Below, one piece after another: positions 51,540 to 62,634 of a stretch of DNA of 64,000 nucleotides; the stretch's first letter is position 1, and the number at the start of each line of letters is the position of its first letter. The stretch covers positions 24,460-88,459 of the forward strand of contig CAKKTI010000040.1 of NCBI GenBank assembly GCA_920105805.1, written 5' to 3'. Both the position numbers and the translations under genes were made by a program. Source of the DNA: Condylostoma magnum. Lineage: Eukaryota; Ciliophora; Heterotrichea; Heterotrichida; Condylostomatidae. Below the pieces are notes generated by a model. The model did no database searches and was not told the DNA's origin. It saw only the letters and a list, made by a program, of their open reading frames with translations.

Positions 51540-52222
51540 TCTTTTATATAAAATTGATAAAGTTAATGGGATTACACAGACTTTAGCATTATTGATTTGT
51601 AGCATGAGTATTATGAAGTTAGATTATATTGAAATAGGATTATGCTTTAACAGCTATGGAGCGATATAATTAAAACTTATACTAATTAAAGTGTAAATGA
51701 ATGAATAATTCATCAAAACAATTGAAAATGCTGTGTAGTTTATACAATATTTAAGCAGGCAATCGGAACTAATAGGAATAAATAGCTCATCTATATTATC
51801 AGTAATTATTTCTAGAAGTGAGTAGTTTATTATTAGTATAGTAAAGGAATGGAACCTATAAGATTAAAATTATAGCAGAATAATTGGATGCATAATCAAT
51901 ATCTCTAGTAATGAAAAGTTTATTGTAAATAGAGAAGGGGATTTGGCCAGTGAAAAAGGTAATCATAAGCTATCTTGATGAGAAAAACTTCTATATTAAA
52001 GTAAGCCAGTTGATATTTAATAGTATATCAAAACTAATTCTAATGTATTAGCAGTTAACCAACTTATATTGATATAATATGGAATTCTAGTTCTATTCAA
52101 ACACACCAAGTCATTTAATAAATATTTAGATAATAGTTAATATAATTCAAAGGATTAAAATGTAACTAAAATTTCAAACAGTAATCAATATTATAAAGTT
52201 ATTTCGGAATAGAATTATCTAA
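51540..52222. other. AT-rich spacer
   Basis: About 680 bases with no gene. The left edge keeps the family upstream box. Confidence 0.4.
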
Positions 52223-53635
52223 CTAAATTTTCCATATTCTTACTTTCTTGTCATATCCACCGGATACTATTAGTTATTCACTTCTTGAAATGCAAACTGA
52301 TTAAACATAACTATCATGTTTGCCTATTATTCTGTTCCTGAATGGGTTTTATAAGTCCCATATTATTACTTTCTTGTCATATCCACCTGATACTACTAAT
52401 TATTCACTTCTAGAAATACAAACTGATTTTACACTACCATCATGCCGACCAATGATTCTGCTTCTGGATGGGCTTTATAAGTCCCATACTCTTACTTGAT
52501 TATCAATTCCACCGGATACTATTAATTATTCACTTCTTGAAATGCAAACTGAACATACAATATAATCATGTTCGCCTATTATTCTATTATTGTATTAGTT
52601 TTATATGTCCCATACTCTTACTTTATTATCAAATCCCCCAGATACTACTAGTTATCCACTTCTTGAAATGCAAACTGAGCATACAATATAATTATGTTGA
52701 CCAATGACTGTGCTCCTGGATGGGTTTTATAAGTCCCATAGTCTTACTTTATTATCAGTACCACCTGATACTACTATTTATTCACTTCTTGAAATGCAAA
52801 CTGATAATACAGTAGAATCGTGTTAACCAATGATAGTGTTTCTGGGTGGGTTTTATAAGTCCCATACTCTTACTTTATTATCAGCACCACCCGATACTAT
52901 TAGTTACTCGCTCCTAGAAATGCTAACTGATAATACAGTAGAATCATGTTGACCAATTATAATGTTTCTGGATGGGTTTTATAAGTCCCATAGTCTTACT
53001 TTATAATCATTTCCACCTGTTACTACTAATTATTCACTTCTTGAAATGCAAACTGATCTTAAATAAGAAGCATGTTGAATAATAACTCCTTATTTTCGTT
53101 TATTTTATCAGAATTGTTTTTGTGATAATGCTAGCTTCTTTGCTTAGCACTTAATATATTCTAAGGTTTTATTAATTTATTCTTTACAATCTATTCTGGC
53201 AAAAGGAAGTTATCATGATACTTATTCAAATACCTTAAGTCTTACTCTCATCAAATCATCAAGATTCCCTCTTTATACGATTTCTTTTACTTAATTACTA
53301 GATTTGGCCACAGCATCTAAATACTTCAGATATTCAGCTTTAATCTTGTTTTATCTTATAAAGTCATAAATGAAGGTAGCTATTATAGGTTAGCAAGTAA
53401 TTATGAGTAGTTGCCAAATTTAGAAGGTTCTTTTGAGCATCTTAACAGAATTAGTTGTTTTCAGATATTCCCATAGAGCTCTTGAGTTACTTTAAGGGAG
53501 GATTTATTCCTTTAAAATGCTTTGAATCTCACTATTACCAGATCCTCTCATATGTTGCTGTTTTTCGTGGTAAGATCATTATAAATCGAAGCTAGTGATC
53601 AAGTTTCTAACGATTAGTTCAAGACAGTTTTCCAT
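52223..53635 (-). CDS. WD40-repeat family protein H, seven repeats
   Basis: This is 470 codons with seven repeats. Pre-Asp residues are N, A, T, F, I, Y, Y, the most hydrophobic set in the cluster. Two middle repeats (52740-52960) are near-identical to one another. The final strand reads IWKI before TAG. The N-terminal domain is present with several in-register losses near its centre. The TATA-like upstream box is intact. Confidence 0.8.
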
Positions 53636-54742
53636 TTTTTATATAAAATTTGCAAAGTTTACAATACTTTAAAGGTTATTGATTGAGATTATGCTGTGCT
53701 TTTGATATATTCATTTAGAACTCAATTGTAACTTATGTGTTTTAAAGCTTTGAAAAGGTAAAACTAAAGAATTGGAAAGCAGCAATTAGTATTTTCTGTA
53801 TTAGTATCAATCTAAGTTTGATGTTTTCAGGATTCATTTTATATGCTAAGAGTTGTAAATTATTACTAACACATTTAAATAGGTAATTATTGCACAACCT
53901 TATATGTTGTTCAGTATTTCTGTTGTTAATAAAATAGGATTTATTGCCATTAATCAGGAAATTATTGCAAAGCTATTTGTTTAAATAATCTATTAAAGTC
54001 CTTTAGAGTTACTACACTCAGTAATACTTTTTAATGCCCTAAATTGCAGTATGTATTGATCTTTTTATCAAAATTCTTCTGTGATTTTGATTTATACATT
54101 AATTCCTTCCTATTATACTTTTCATTCATTACACTGTTATATTTGTATATTATAGCTTTTATATATGTGTAGCTTGTTACATATTCTTTTGACTTTAAAT
54201 TGATTATGTTTTTCTTATAGAGTGGGCTATATTAGTTTCCAAGGATTGAATTTATGAGAATAAACTACTATCTTAAGTATAATAAGACTATCATTGTGTT
54301 ATTTGATGGAATTTTAAAGAGCTTTTTCCCTTTTAAAATTTAAAATATCCCTTTACAAGTACTTTAATAATATACAAATATAGTACAGTCCATTGTAAAT
54401 ACCAAGAAGTTGTAATAATCCAGACTTACATCTCCGAGCATTTTTGCTTTACTTGTATAAATGTATACTCTCCATACAATCGGCTCTCATTGAAATTCAA
54501 TGCAAGAGTAAATTAATACACAAAATGGGAAAAGTAGCTAATTAGATGAAATTTAAAAGCATTTTAATTAACTTTCTAGGTAAAATACGGTATTAAATAA
54601 AACGATGTGTAATTAAGGATATAAATATAATTAATATAATTGATTGTATTTATTAAAGTATTTTAGCAATATTCTAGGCCAATCAATGCTGAAATATTTA
54701 ATTGAGATTTCTAAGCTGATTCTGGACTGTAAAATTATCTAA
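53636..54742. other. AT-rich spacer
   Basis: About 1.1 kb with no gene. Text near 54010-54060 (TTTTTAATGCCCTAAAT) recurs near 40550 and 43910. Confidence 0.4.
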
Positions 54743-55510
54743 CTAAATTTCACATGCTCTTATTTTATTACCTCCCTCTCCAGATATTATACCTCATAAT
54801 CATATTTGACAATGATTCTGTTTCTGGATGAGTTAATAAGTCTCATAATCTTACTTTCTGATCAAATCTCCAGATATTATTAGTTATTCACTTCGTGAAA
54901 TACCAACTTATTATAAAATATCACCATGCTAGCCAGTAATTCTACTTCTGGATGGGTTTTATAAGTCCCATTCTCTTACTTTATAATCATTTCCATCAGA
55001 TACGATTAGTTACTCACCTTGAAATGCAAACGGAGAACATCCAATGACTCCTTATTTCCACTTTCGTTAATTTTCCTTTGATTCTAGCTGCTTTGCTTAG
55101 TGTATAATTTATTCTGCTGTTCTCATCGAATCAGCTAATCTCATAATGCATTTAATATCAATTTGTGCTTTCTGTTATGATAAAAATAAGTTATCATAAT
55201 ATTTCTCCGTATGTTTGAGTCTTTCTTCCATCACCAGTATTCCCTATTTGTATTATTTCTTTGGCTTAATTACTAGATCTGACTGGACCATCTAAGCATT
55301 TCAGGTGCTAGCCTTAGCCTCTCTCTTAGAAAATCATCAATTAAGGCAACTATCGTAAGTAGCAAGTAATTTTGAGCATTATGACTGAATTAGCATTTAC
55401 AAATTTTATCATAGAGCTATTTAGCCCTTTTAAATTTCACTGTTATCTATATATTCCATATACTGCCGATTTGCTTGAAACAATGAGAAATCTCGCGTTT
55501 CTAACTTATA
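54743..55510 (-). pseudogene. Decayed WD40-family member I
   Basis: This keeps the WEI-like end (CEI-TAG) but only about three degraded repeats, several with deletions inside the SGG-D turn. The N-terminal domain is cut into shortened pieces, and the family start codon and upstream box are absent. Confidence 0.75.
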
Positions 55511-55989
55511 TTTTGTTATTGTTATATCAATTTACTAATTATTTTATGATAAAGAGGTAGACAAAAAGTATGAGTATAAATAAAAAGAGTTAAACTTGAA
55601 GGGGATATTATTTACTGTAGATTATAATAATACAGCTATGCATAAATAATCGATTGTAATATCTATTAACAATAGGTTTTATAACTAAGACTTATTCTAC
55701 ATTTTAAACAATTTTATTCTTATAAAATCTATTTGAATAATCCAATTTCGTTAATAATGCAAGGATAAGTTAATGCAGAAAATAGGAAACGAGTAACTAA
55801 TTAGTATAGGATATCTAACTAGTTTTTTCATATAATATTTATATCTGTTATAAAATTCAATTCATTTAGTAAGTAAGAATTGATATTATGCATAGAAATT
55901 ATATAATAATTCACATTATTTTTAGATATTCTAGGTAATAGTTAAATACACTGTTTAAAATCTTTTATTAAAGTTTTTAAATTATATAA
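55511..55989. other. AT-rich spacer
   Basis: About 480 bases. A 3' flank block occurs near 55805-55900. No gene is seen. Confidence 0.35.
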
Positions 55990-56937
55990 CTAAACTTCCC
56001 ATACACTTACTTGATTATCCCATCTACCTGATATAATGAGTTATTCACTTCTTGAGATGTAAACTGACTATACAACATTATCATGTTGGCCAATGATCCT
56101 GTTTCTTGATGGGTTTTATAAGTCCCATAGTCTTACTTTATGATCTCTTCCACCAGATACTACAAGTTATTCACTTCTTGAAATGCAAACTGATAACACA
56201 TGGTTATCATGTTGACCAATTATTCTGCTCTTTGATGGGTTTTATAAGTCCCATACTCTTACTTGATAATCAAATCCACCAGATACAACCAGTTATTCAC
56301 TTCTTGAAATGCAAACTGATAATACAGGACTATCATGTCAGCCAATGATTCCTTATATCCCTTTTCGTTTAGTTTATCTTAATTCTTTTTGTTGTAATTA
56401 TAGTTGTTTTGCTAACTACCTAATGCACTCTCCAACTCTCATTGAATTAACTCTTTTAGATTTAACAATCTATTATAAACTTCTATTAGCTTATTCTTTC
56501 TGATCTGTACTGACAAAAAGTATTTAACTTAATATTTATCCATACATTTCAAGTTTTAATACCATAAAATTCTCACAATTTACTCTCCTTATGGTGTCTT
56601 AACTCAAATTACTTAATTTAATCAAAGCACCTAAATATTTATGATATTTAGCTTTAATCTCATACCTGTTAATATAGTCATGGATAAAGGTATCTATTTT
56701 AGGTTATTAGGTAGTTGTGAACAGTTGGCAAATTTGGAGCTTTATGACTGGATTAGTTCTTTCTAGTCTTTTCCATCAAGTTATTAAGTTGTCTTGATTA
56801 AGGATTTATCCCTTTAGAATACTATATATTCCGTTATTATTGGATAATCTTACATACTGCTGATCTGCTTGATAGAATTAAAAGAAATCGATATCAGCAG
56901 CCAGGATTCTGATTATCAATTCGATACAGTTTTCCAT
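55990..56937 (-). CDS. WD40-repeat family protein J, three repeats
   Basis: This is 315 codons. A full N-terminal domain (MENCIELIIRILAADID) is followed by only three repeats, with pre-Asp residues F, R and W (TGG). It ends WEV-TAG. The frame and upstream box are intact, so the short form may be expressed; three blades cannot close a propeller alone. Either repeats were lost by recombination, or the N-terminal domain works without them. Confidence 0.65.
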
Positions 56938-57846
56938 TTTTTATATAGAATTGGCAAAGCTTATTAGACTGTTATGTAATATTTAGCTTTGGGGAATAGT
57001 TATTTTATTATTCTGATTAATTATGATCTTGTTGGAATTATATTTCTGATGGATTAAGCTAATTTACAATTACTAACTTATACTTTATTTCTTATGATCT
57101 AGTGCACTCAATATAAGTTATATTTTACTAAGAGAGCATTATATGTTTTACATCTCTCATACTTCTAATTATAACACCAAACAATTACTAGAAAATCAAC
57201 AAATTATCTTATTTTTTTCGTACTCTTAATAATATGGGTAATAATACTATTATTTTGAAATAGTAAATAATATCTTAAGCTACTATATCAACTATAGCAA
57301 TTAGAAAACTAGGGATTTAATATAGAATTTTAATTTCAATCTACAAAAATCAAATGAAGTAAAAGAAGCTAAGTTATCCCAATTAAGTCAAAATTGCACT
57401 GTGCAAATCAAGTAAAAAATAGTTTAAGGATTGTTATCAAATTATTTAAGGATATCTAATTATCACAGGCACTTTAAATTAATCATTTAAGTCATATATA
57501 ATAGGATGTTTTAATTAAGAGTTATTCTAGCTTCTTATGAAATAAATGTGCCATAAATAATAAACTTATCAAGAATTCAAGATATGTTGATAAATGAGGG
57601 AAAGTAATAAAACCTTAAAGGATATCAAACTAACCCCATTATACACTGTTTTATCTCTACTACAAAATTAAATATATAAATGAGTCAAGTAACTAATATC
57701 AATATAATATATAGAACTATGTAATCATTCGAGTATTTGAGTAAATATCTTGATAAAAGTTAAATATTAATTTAAAGACTGGATAAAAGGCTCAACTAAA
57801 ATATATAAGAGTAATCATTAATTTTTTAATAGATTGGACTATCTAA
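56938..57846. other. AT-rich spacer
   Basis: About 900 bases. A flank block lies near 57615-57690. No gene is seen. Confidence 0.35.
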
Positions 57847-59247
57847 CTAAATTTCCCATACTCTTATTTTATTATCACCTCCACCAGATACAATTAGCTA
57901 TTTACTTCTTGAGATGTCAACTGATTATGCAGTTTTACTATGTTTACCAATGATTCTGTTTCTGGATGGGTTTTATAAGTCCCATAGTCTTACTCTGCTA
58001 TCTAATCCACCAGATACAACTAGCTATTCGCTTTCTGAAATACAAACTGAGTACACCTCATTTTCATGTTTACCAATGATTCTGTTTCTGGATGGGTTTT
58101 ATAAGTCCCATACTCTTACTTAATTATCCAGTCCACAAGATATTACTAGTTATTCGCTTCTTGATATACAGATTTATTTTACAATATAATTAAGTTAACC
58201 AATGTTTCTGTTATTGTATGAGTTTTATAAGTCTCATAATCTTACTTTATAATCATATCCACCTGACACTACTATTTATTCGCTTCTTGAAATACAAACT
58301 GATATTACCCAACTATTATGTGGGCCAATGATTTTGTTTCTGGATGGGTTTTACAAGTCCCATAGTCTTACTTTCCTATCCCTTCCACCAGATACTACTA
58401 GTTATTCACTTCTTGAAATGCAAACTGAGTATATCTCATTATAATGCTTACCAATGATTCTGTTTCTGAATGGGTTTAATAAGTCCCATACTCTTACTTA
58501 ATTATCCAGTCCACCAGATACTACTAGTTATTCACTTCTTGATATGCAAACTGATCTAACGTGACCATTATGCTAACCAATGATTCTGTTTCTGGTTGGG
58601 TTTACTAAGTCCCATACTCTCACTGTCTTATCATCTCCACCAGATATTATGAGCTATTCGCTTCTTGAAATGCAAACTGATCTTACCCAATAATCATGCT
58701 CACCAATGACTCCTTATTTTTGCTTTCTTTCATTTTATTAAAATTACTTTTACTGCTTTGGTTAGTTCTTAATATATTCTACAACTCTCGTTGAATTGAC
58801 ATATTTCGTAATCCATTACAAGATTCTATTAGTTTGTTCTTTCTGATCTGTTCTGGCAACAAGAAATTATCATGATATTTCTCTGGATGTTTTAAATCTT
58901 GCTCCATTCAAATCATCAGGATTCCCTCCTTATATGATTTATTTAGCTTAATCACTTAATTTGCCCAAGAAATCTTTTGAATATTTAGTTTGAATATCGT
59001 TCCCTCTGATAAAGTCACAGATGAACTGATTTATTGTAGGCGAGTAAGTAATTGTGGGCTATTGGCAAATTTAGAAAGTTCTTTTGAGCTATATGACTGG
59101 GTCAGCTCTTTCTAGATTTTCCCATAGAGATATTAGGGTGCCTTAAGTAAAGATTTAGCCCTTTAGAATCTGATTTACTTGATAGAATTATTAAAAATCG
59201 ACGCCAGCAATCAAGTTTCTAAAGATTGATTCAGCACAGTTTTCCAT
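57847..59247 (-). CDS. WD40-repeat family protein K, seven repeats
   Basis: This is 466 codons with seven repeats. Pre-Asp residues are D, L, R, Y, L, L, G. It ends WEI-TAG with TTAGATAGTC after it. The N-terminal domain is complete but has the central deletion also seen in E. It is the last minus-strand member and faces gene L head to head across about 820 bases. Confidence 0.8.
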
Positions 59248-60068
59248 CTTTTATATAAAATTGGTATAGCTTATGAGATTACACAGATTTTACAAGTTAT
59301 TTATCTTTGAGTAGTATAACATAATTAAAGTGTTTTTATGACTAATAAAGTTACTCAATTGTCCATAAAACGAGCTTGCTATTACTTTATCCTATAGTAA
59401 ATTTCCCTTCTCTCGTTACAATGGGTTTGTCGCTTCTGAGAATATAGCACTATTATGCTTTACTAACTGAGTCCTGTAAGTCCTATAACATACTTTCTTA
59501 TCTCCGCTTATAATGAACTTCTCACTCCTGGGAATACTTACTACTATCTATTAAATATGATAATACTTCATAAACAAAAATAGTTGAATAATTTAAAGTA
59601 AGCTAAATAAACTTATTGATAGCAAATGGCACAAATCCAATTTATAGCATTATCACTTGATTGAACTCAAGTTACATATGTTTCTCTGCATACTTATGGC
59701 AAATTTTAAAACTCAATGTAATTTCCTTAGATTTATGCATTGAGGGTTACTATGAGAAAAGAACTTAACACAATTTGAAAAAGTCCTTTTTACAATAGTT
59801 AGTAACAACTTTTATTTATATCCTGCTAATTGTGCAAAGCTATTAGTTCATTTTTGATAATTTTAACCTTTTAATCTAATGTTATTATGCTCTTATCATA
59901 GGCTTCTAAGCAGTTTATTAACTAATACTCATAAAATAAGTAAAATACATAAAATATAACTATAGTGCATATAATCAAACTACTATTAACAACTAGATAT
60001 TATTCCCCAATCACTCTAAAAGTCTACTTAATAGTAGTCTCATTAACTTTGTCAATTCTATATAAATA
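59248..60068. other. Head-to-head spacer with a WD40 relic
   Basis: About 820 bases between the divergent genes K and L, both with the family upstream box at the edges. The centre holds a degraded WD40 fragment (59390-59550). Confidence 0.45.
59390..59550 (-). pseudogene. Degraded WD40 repeat fragment
   Basis: TAAATTTCCCTTCTCT and TTCTTATCTCCGCTTATA, with TTCTCACTCCTGGGAAT after them, are recognisable as the ends of family repeats. They have many substitutions and deletions, and no N-terminal domain or start follows. Confidence 0.5.
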
Positions 60069-61466
60069 ATGGAAAACTGAATTGAAGCGATATTCAGCCC
60101 ATAATTCTATCAAGCAAATCAGTTGCATATGGAACGACCTTATAGTAGCGAATTTCAAAGTACTCTGAGAGGCTAAATAATCACTAAGGACAATTTTATA
60201 GCTCTAAGGAAGAATTTAAAAACAGTTGATCCAAGCACCACACTTAGAATAACCTTCTAAATGTGCCAACTGTTCAATATAAATTACAAACCTTTTATAG
60301 TCAGTTTAATTTATAACTTTATCAAAGAGAATTAGACCAAAGGTAAATATCTGGTAAAACCGAGTAATTAAACAAAAGAAATCATACAAAGAGTGAATCC
60401 TGATGATTTTATAAGACTTAAAGTATTAAGGTAGTTTCTTTTTATAATAAAAGATCCGAAATAACAAGTTGATAGAATCTTATAATGAATGATGAGATTA
60501 GCTCATTCAATAAGAGCTATAAAATTCATTAGGCACTAAGCAAGGCAGCTAGAATTATAACAAAAATAATTCTAGTAAAATGAACCAAGGGGGAAATACA
60601 GAGTCATTGGTAAGCATGATTCTAGTATATTCTCAGTCTGCATTTCAAGAAGTGAGTAGCTAGCAGTATCTGGTGGATAGGATAATAAAGTAAGACTATG
60701 GGACTTATGAAACCAATTCAAAAATAGAATCATTGGCCAACATGATTCTAGTATATACTCAGTTTGCATTTCAAGAAGTGAATAACTAGTAGTATCTGGT
60801 GGAACGGATAACTAAGTAAAATTATGGGACTTAGTAAACCCAACTAGAAACAGAATCATAGGTCAGCATCATGCTTATGTTTACTCAGTTTGCATTTCAA
60901 GTAGTGAACAACTAGTAGTATCTAGTGGAAATGATGATAAAGTAAGAATATGGGACTTACAAAACTCATATAATAACAGAATTATCATTCAACATGAAAA
61001 TTGTGTGTAATCAGTCTGTATTTCAAAAAGCGAATAATTTGTAGTATCTGGTGGAAGGGATCAGAAAGTAATAATACGGGACTTATAAAATCCATGAAAT
61101 AACAGAATCATTGATCAATATGAGGCTTAAATATACTAAATCTGCATTTCAGAAAGTGAATAGCTAATAGTGTCTGGTTGAAGCGATAATAAAGTAAGGG
61201 TATGGGACTTACAAAACTCATCTAGAAACATAATCATTGGTTAGCATGATGGTTGTGTATACTCAGTTTGTATTTCAGAAAGTGAATAGCTAATAGTATC
61301 TGGCGGAGATGACATGAAAGTAAGATTATGGGACTTATAAAATTAAAACAATAATATAATTATTGGTCAACATGATTCTAGGGTATTCTCAGTTTGCATT
61401 TCAAGAAATGAATAACTAGTAGTATCTGGGGGATAAGATAAGAAAGTAAAACTATGGGAAATTTAG
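60069..61466 (+). CDS. WD40-repeat family protein L, seven repeats, inverted
   Basis: This is 465 codons on the plus strand, the only inverted member. Codon 4 is TGA (MENWIEAIF), where most have TGT (Cys). Seven repeats have pre-Asp residues Q (TAG), T, N, R, S, D, Q (TAA). One repeat has SGW in place of SGG through a TGA. The N-terminal domain lacks about ten residues around EISWQ but keeps frame. It ends LWEI-TAG followed by TTAGATAATT, as in the minus copies. Confidence 0.82.
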
Positions 61467-62265
61467 TTAGATAATTATAATATGTTCTTGTTACCTTTAT
61501 AAATTTGAATTATACATTTTAAATAAATGTATTTAACTTTTGTATCTGATATTTACAGATAATATCAGATAAGTTGCTTGATTTTCTTATATATAGATAA
61601 TGAAACGACTCTGAATAAACTGTCACTGATTGCATAATACAAGATAGATATTGAATTAAAAGTATATTAGAAGATATATACACTAAGGTTGAAATTCAAA
61701 TAAGAGATGAATTATCTTATGATTAATATAGATTAGAATGGAGTAGGATAGTCTAAAAATACTACTTAGAGGCAATACTGCGATGCCTGGCTATAATAAT
61801 TACTTTAAATAAATGTAGAATTAATATACAGAAAATTTAATGTAATTAAGTTTAGTTCTCTTAATATAATTTTTACTAAATTATGTTATATCCTATTAAT
61901 TGGTATTTAAAACTATTCTAGATAAATTAAACTGATTTATACTCAAGTAGCTATGAGGCTAGAATATATTATTAAAGTGTAATAGAAAATAAATTAAAAC
62001 TTAAAAATGAAGTATCACTTAATATAAAAGTAGCCAAAGAACCTGATACCATGTAAGTCAATTGAATTCATCTAATAAAGCACTATTTTCCGTAAGTAAA
62101 TACACACTAAATATATTTCTTAAAATACATAATTCTAATTAGGCTTTACCATTAAAATATATATAAAAAGGCTTTGACTACAGGTATCTACTAGCTCCCT
62201 GATTGAACAACTTTAGTAGGCTGATAATTTATCCTGGATTATCTTCTTTTTGTATTATTTAATCT
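61467..62265. other. AT-rich region, no gene seen
   Basis: About 800 bases of simple AT text with no motif that can be supported. Confidence 0.35.
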
Positions 62266-62634
62266 TTAATCAATTACTAATATCTCTTAGGCAGTGTTAC
62301 TTCCTCAAATGATCAAATAGGTAAACCTAGCTTTAAATAAATACTAAGATTTTACCTTAGATATAGCTTTTTAATTTCTCTTAGTAGCTGGATAATCAAT
62401 AATAGAATAAAGTCCACTGCCTAGTTTGTTTACATCCGCTGATATCCTTTCCTTAAGTATAGCAATATGCCTTAGCACATGCATTACAATAGAGCTTGGA
62501 CTTCCATTTCTTAAAAATCTTTTAGTATATTTCTAACGCTCCTAAGATCGTCTATAACCCCTTTCACTTTTATCATATGCAAGACGCATTGTATTATGAG
62601 TTGAGCTTGACAAAGAACATCTAACTTTCCGCAT
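62266..62634 (-). pseudogene. Possible histone H2B-like remnant
   Basis: The 123-codon frame starts MRKVRCSLSSST and is basic at the N-terminus. Residues about 35-60 read RNGSPSSIVMHVLRHIAI then LKERISADVNKL. This faintly follows the H2B pattern of GISSKAM, NDIFERIA and EASRL. The rest does not align well. It could be a decayed H2B or chance, and the call is weak. Confidence 0.25.

Larger units (their letters stand above)
34345..61466. repeat. Cluster of paralogous WD40-repeat genes with duplicated spacers
   Basis: Eleven in-frame copies and several relics lie here. Shared plan: ATGGAAAAC start, about 210-residue helical domain, a Gln/Lys-rich hinge ending IIGxHD, then WD40 units of about 42 residues (VCISRSEQLVVSGG, then a variable residue, D, KVRVWDL, RNRIIG). 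All end at WEI-TAG followed by a conserved TTAGATAATT. DNA identity between units is high, and the spacers share blocks too. One of these is the GGATATCTAACTAA-type 3' block near 41950, 47290, 50010, 55810 and 57620. The cluster therefore arose by repeated segmental duplication. Confidence 0.9.

Noticed and set aside
34464-58123. Many plus-strand frames reading FLDGFYKSHTLT and similar in the cluster
   Set aside because: They are antisense shadows of the minus-strand WD40 repeats (RNRIIG, WDL), which match a real domain.
34345-61466. Non-coding satellite or CRISPR-like array
   Set aside because: Repeats are about 126 bases with codon-level WD40 structure; there are no short repeats with unique spacers and no cas genes.
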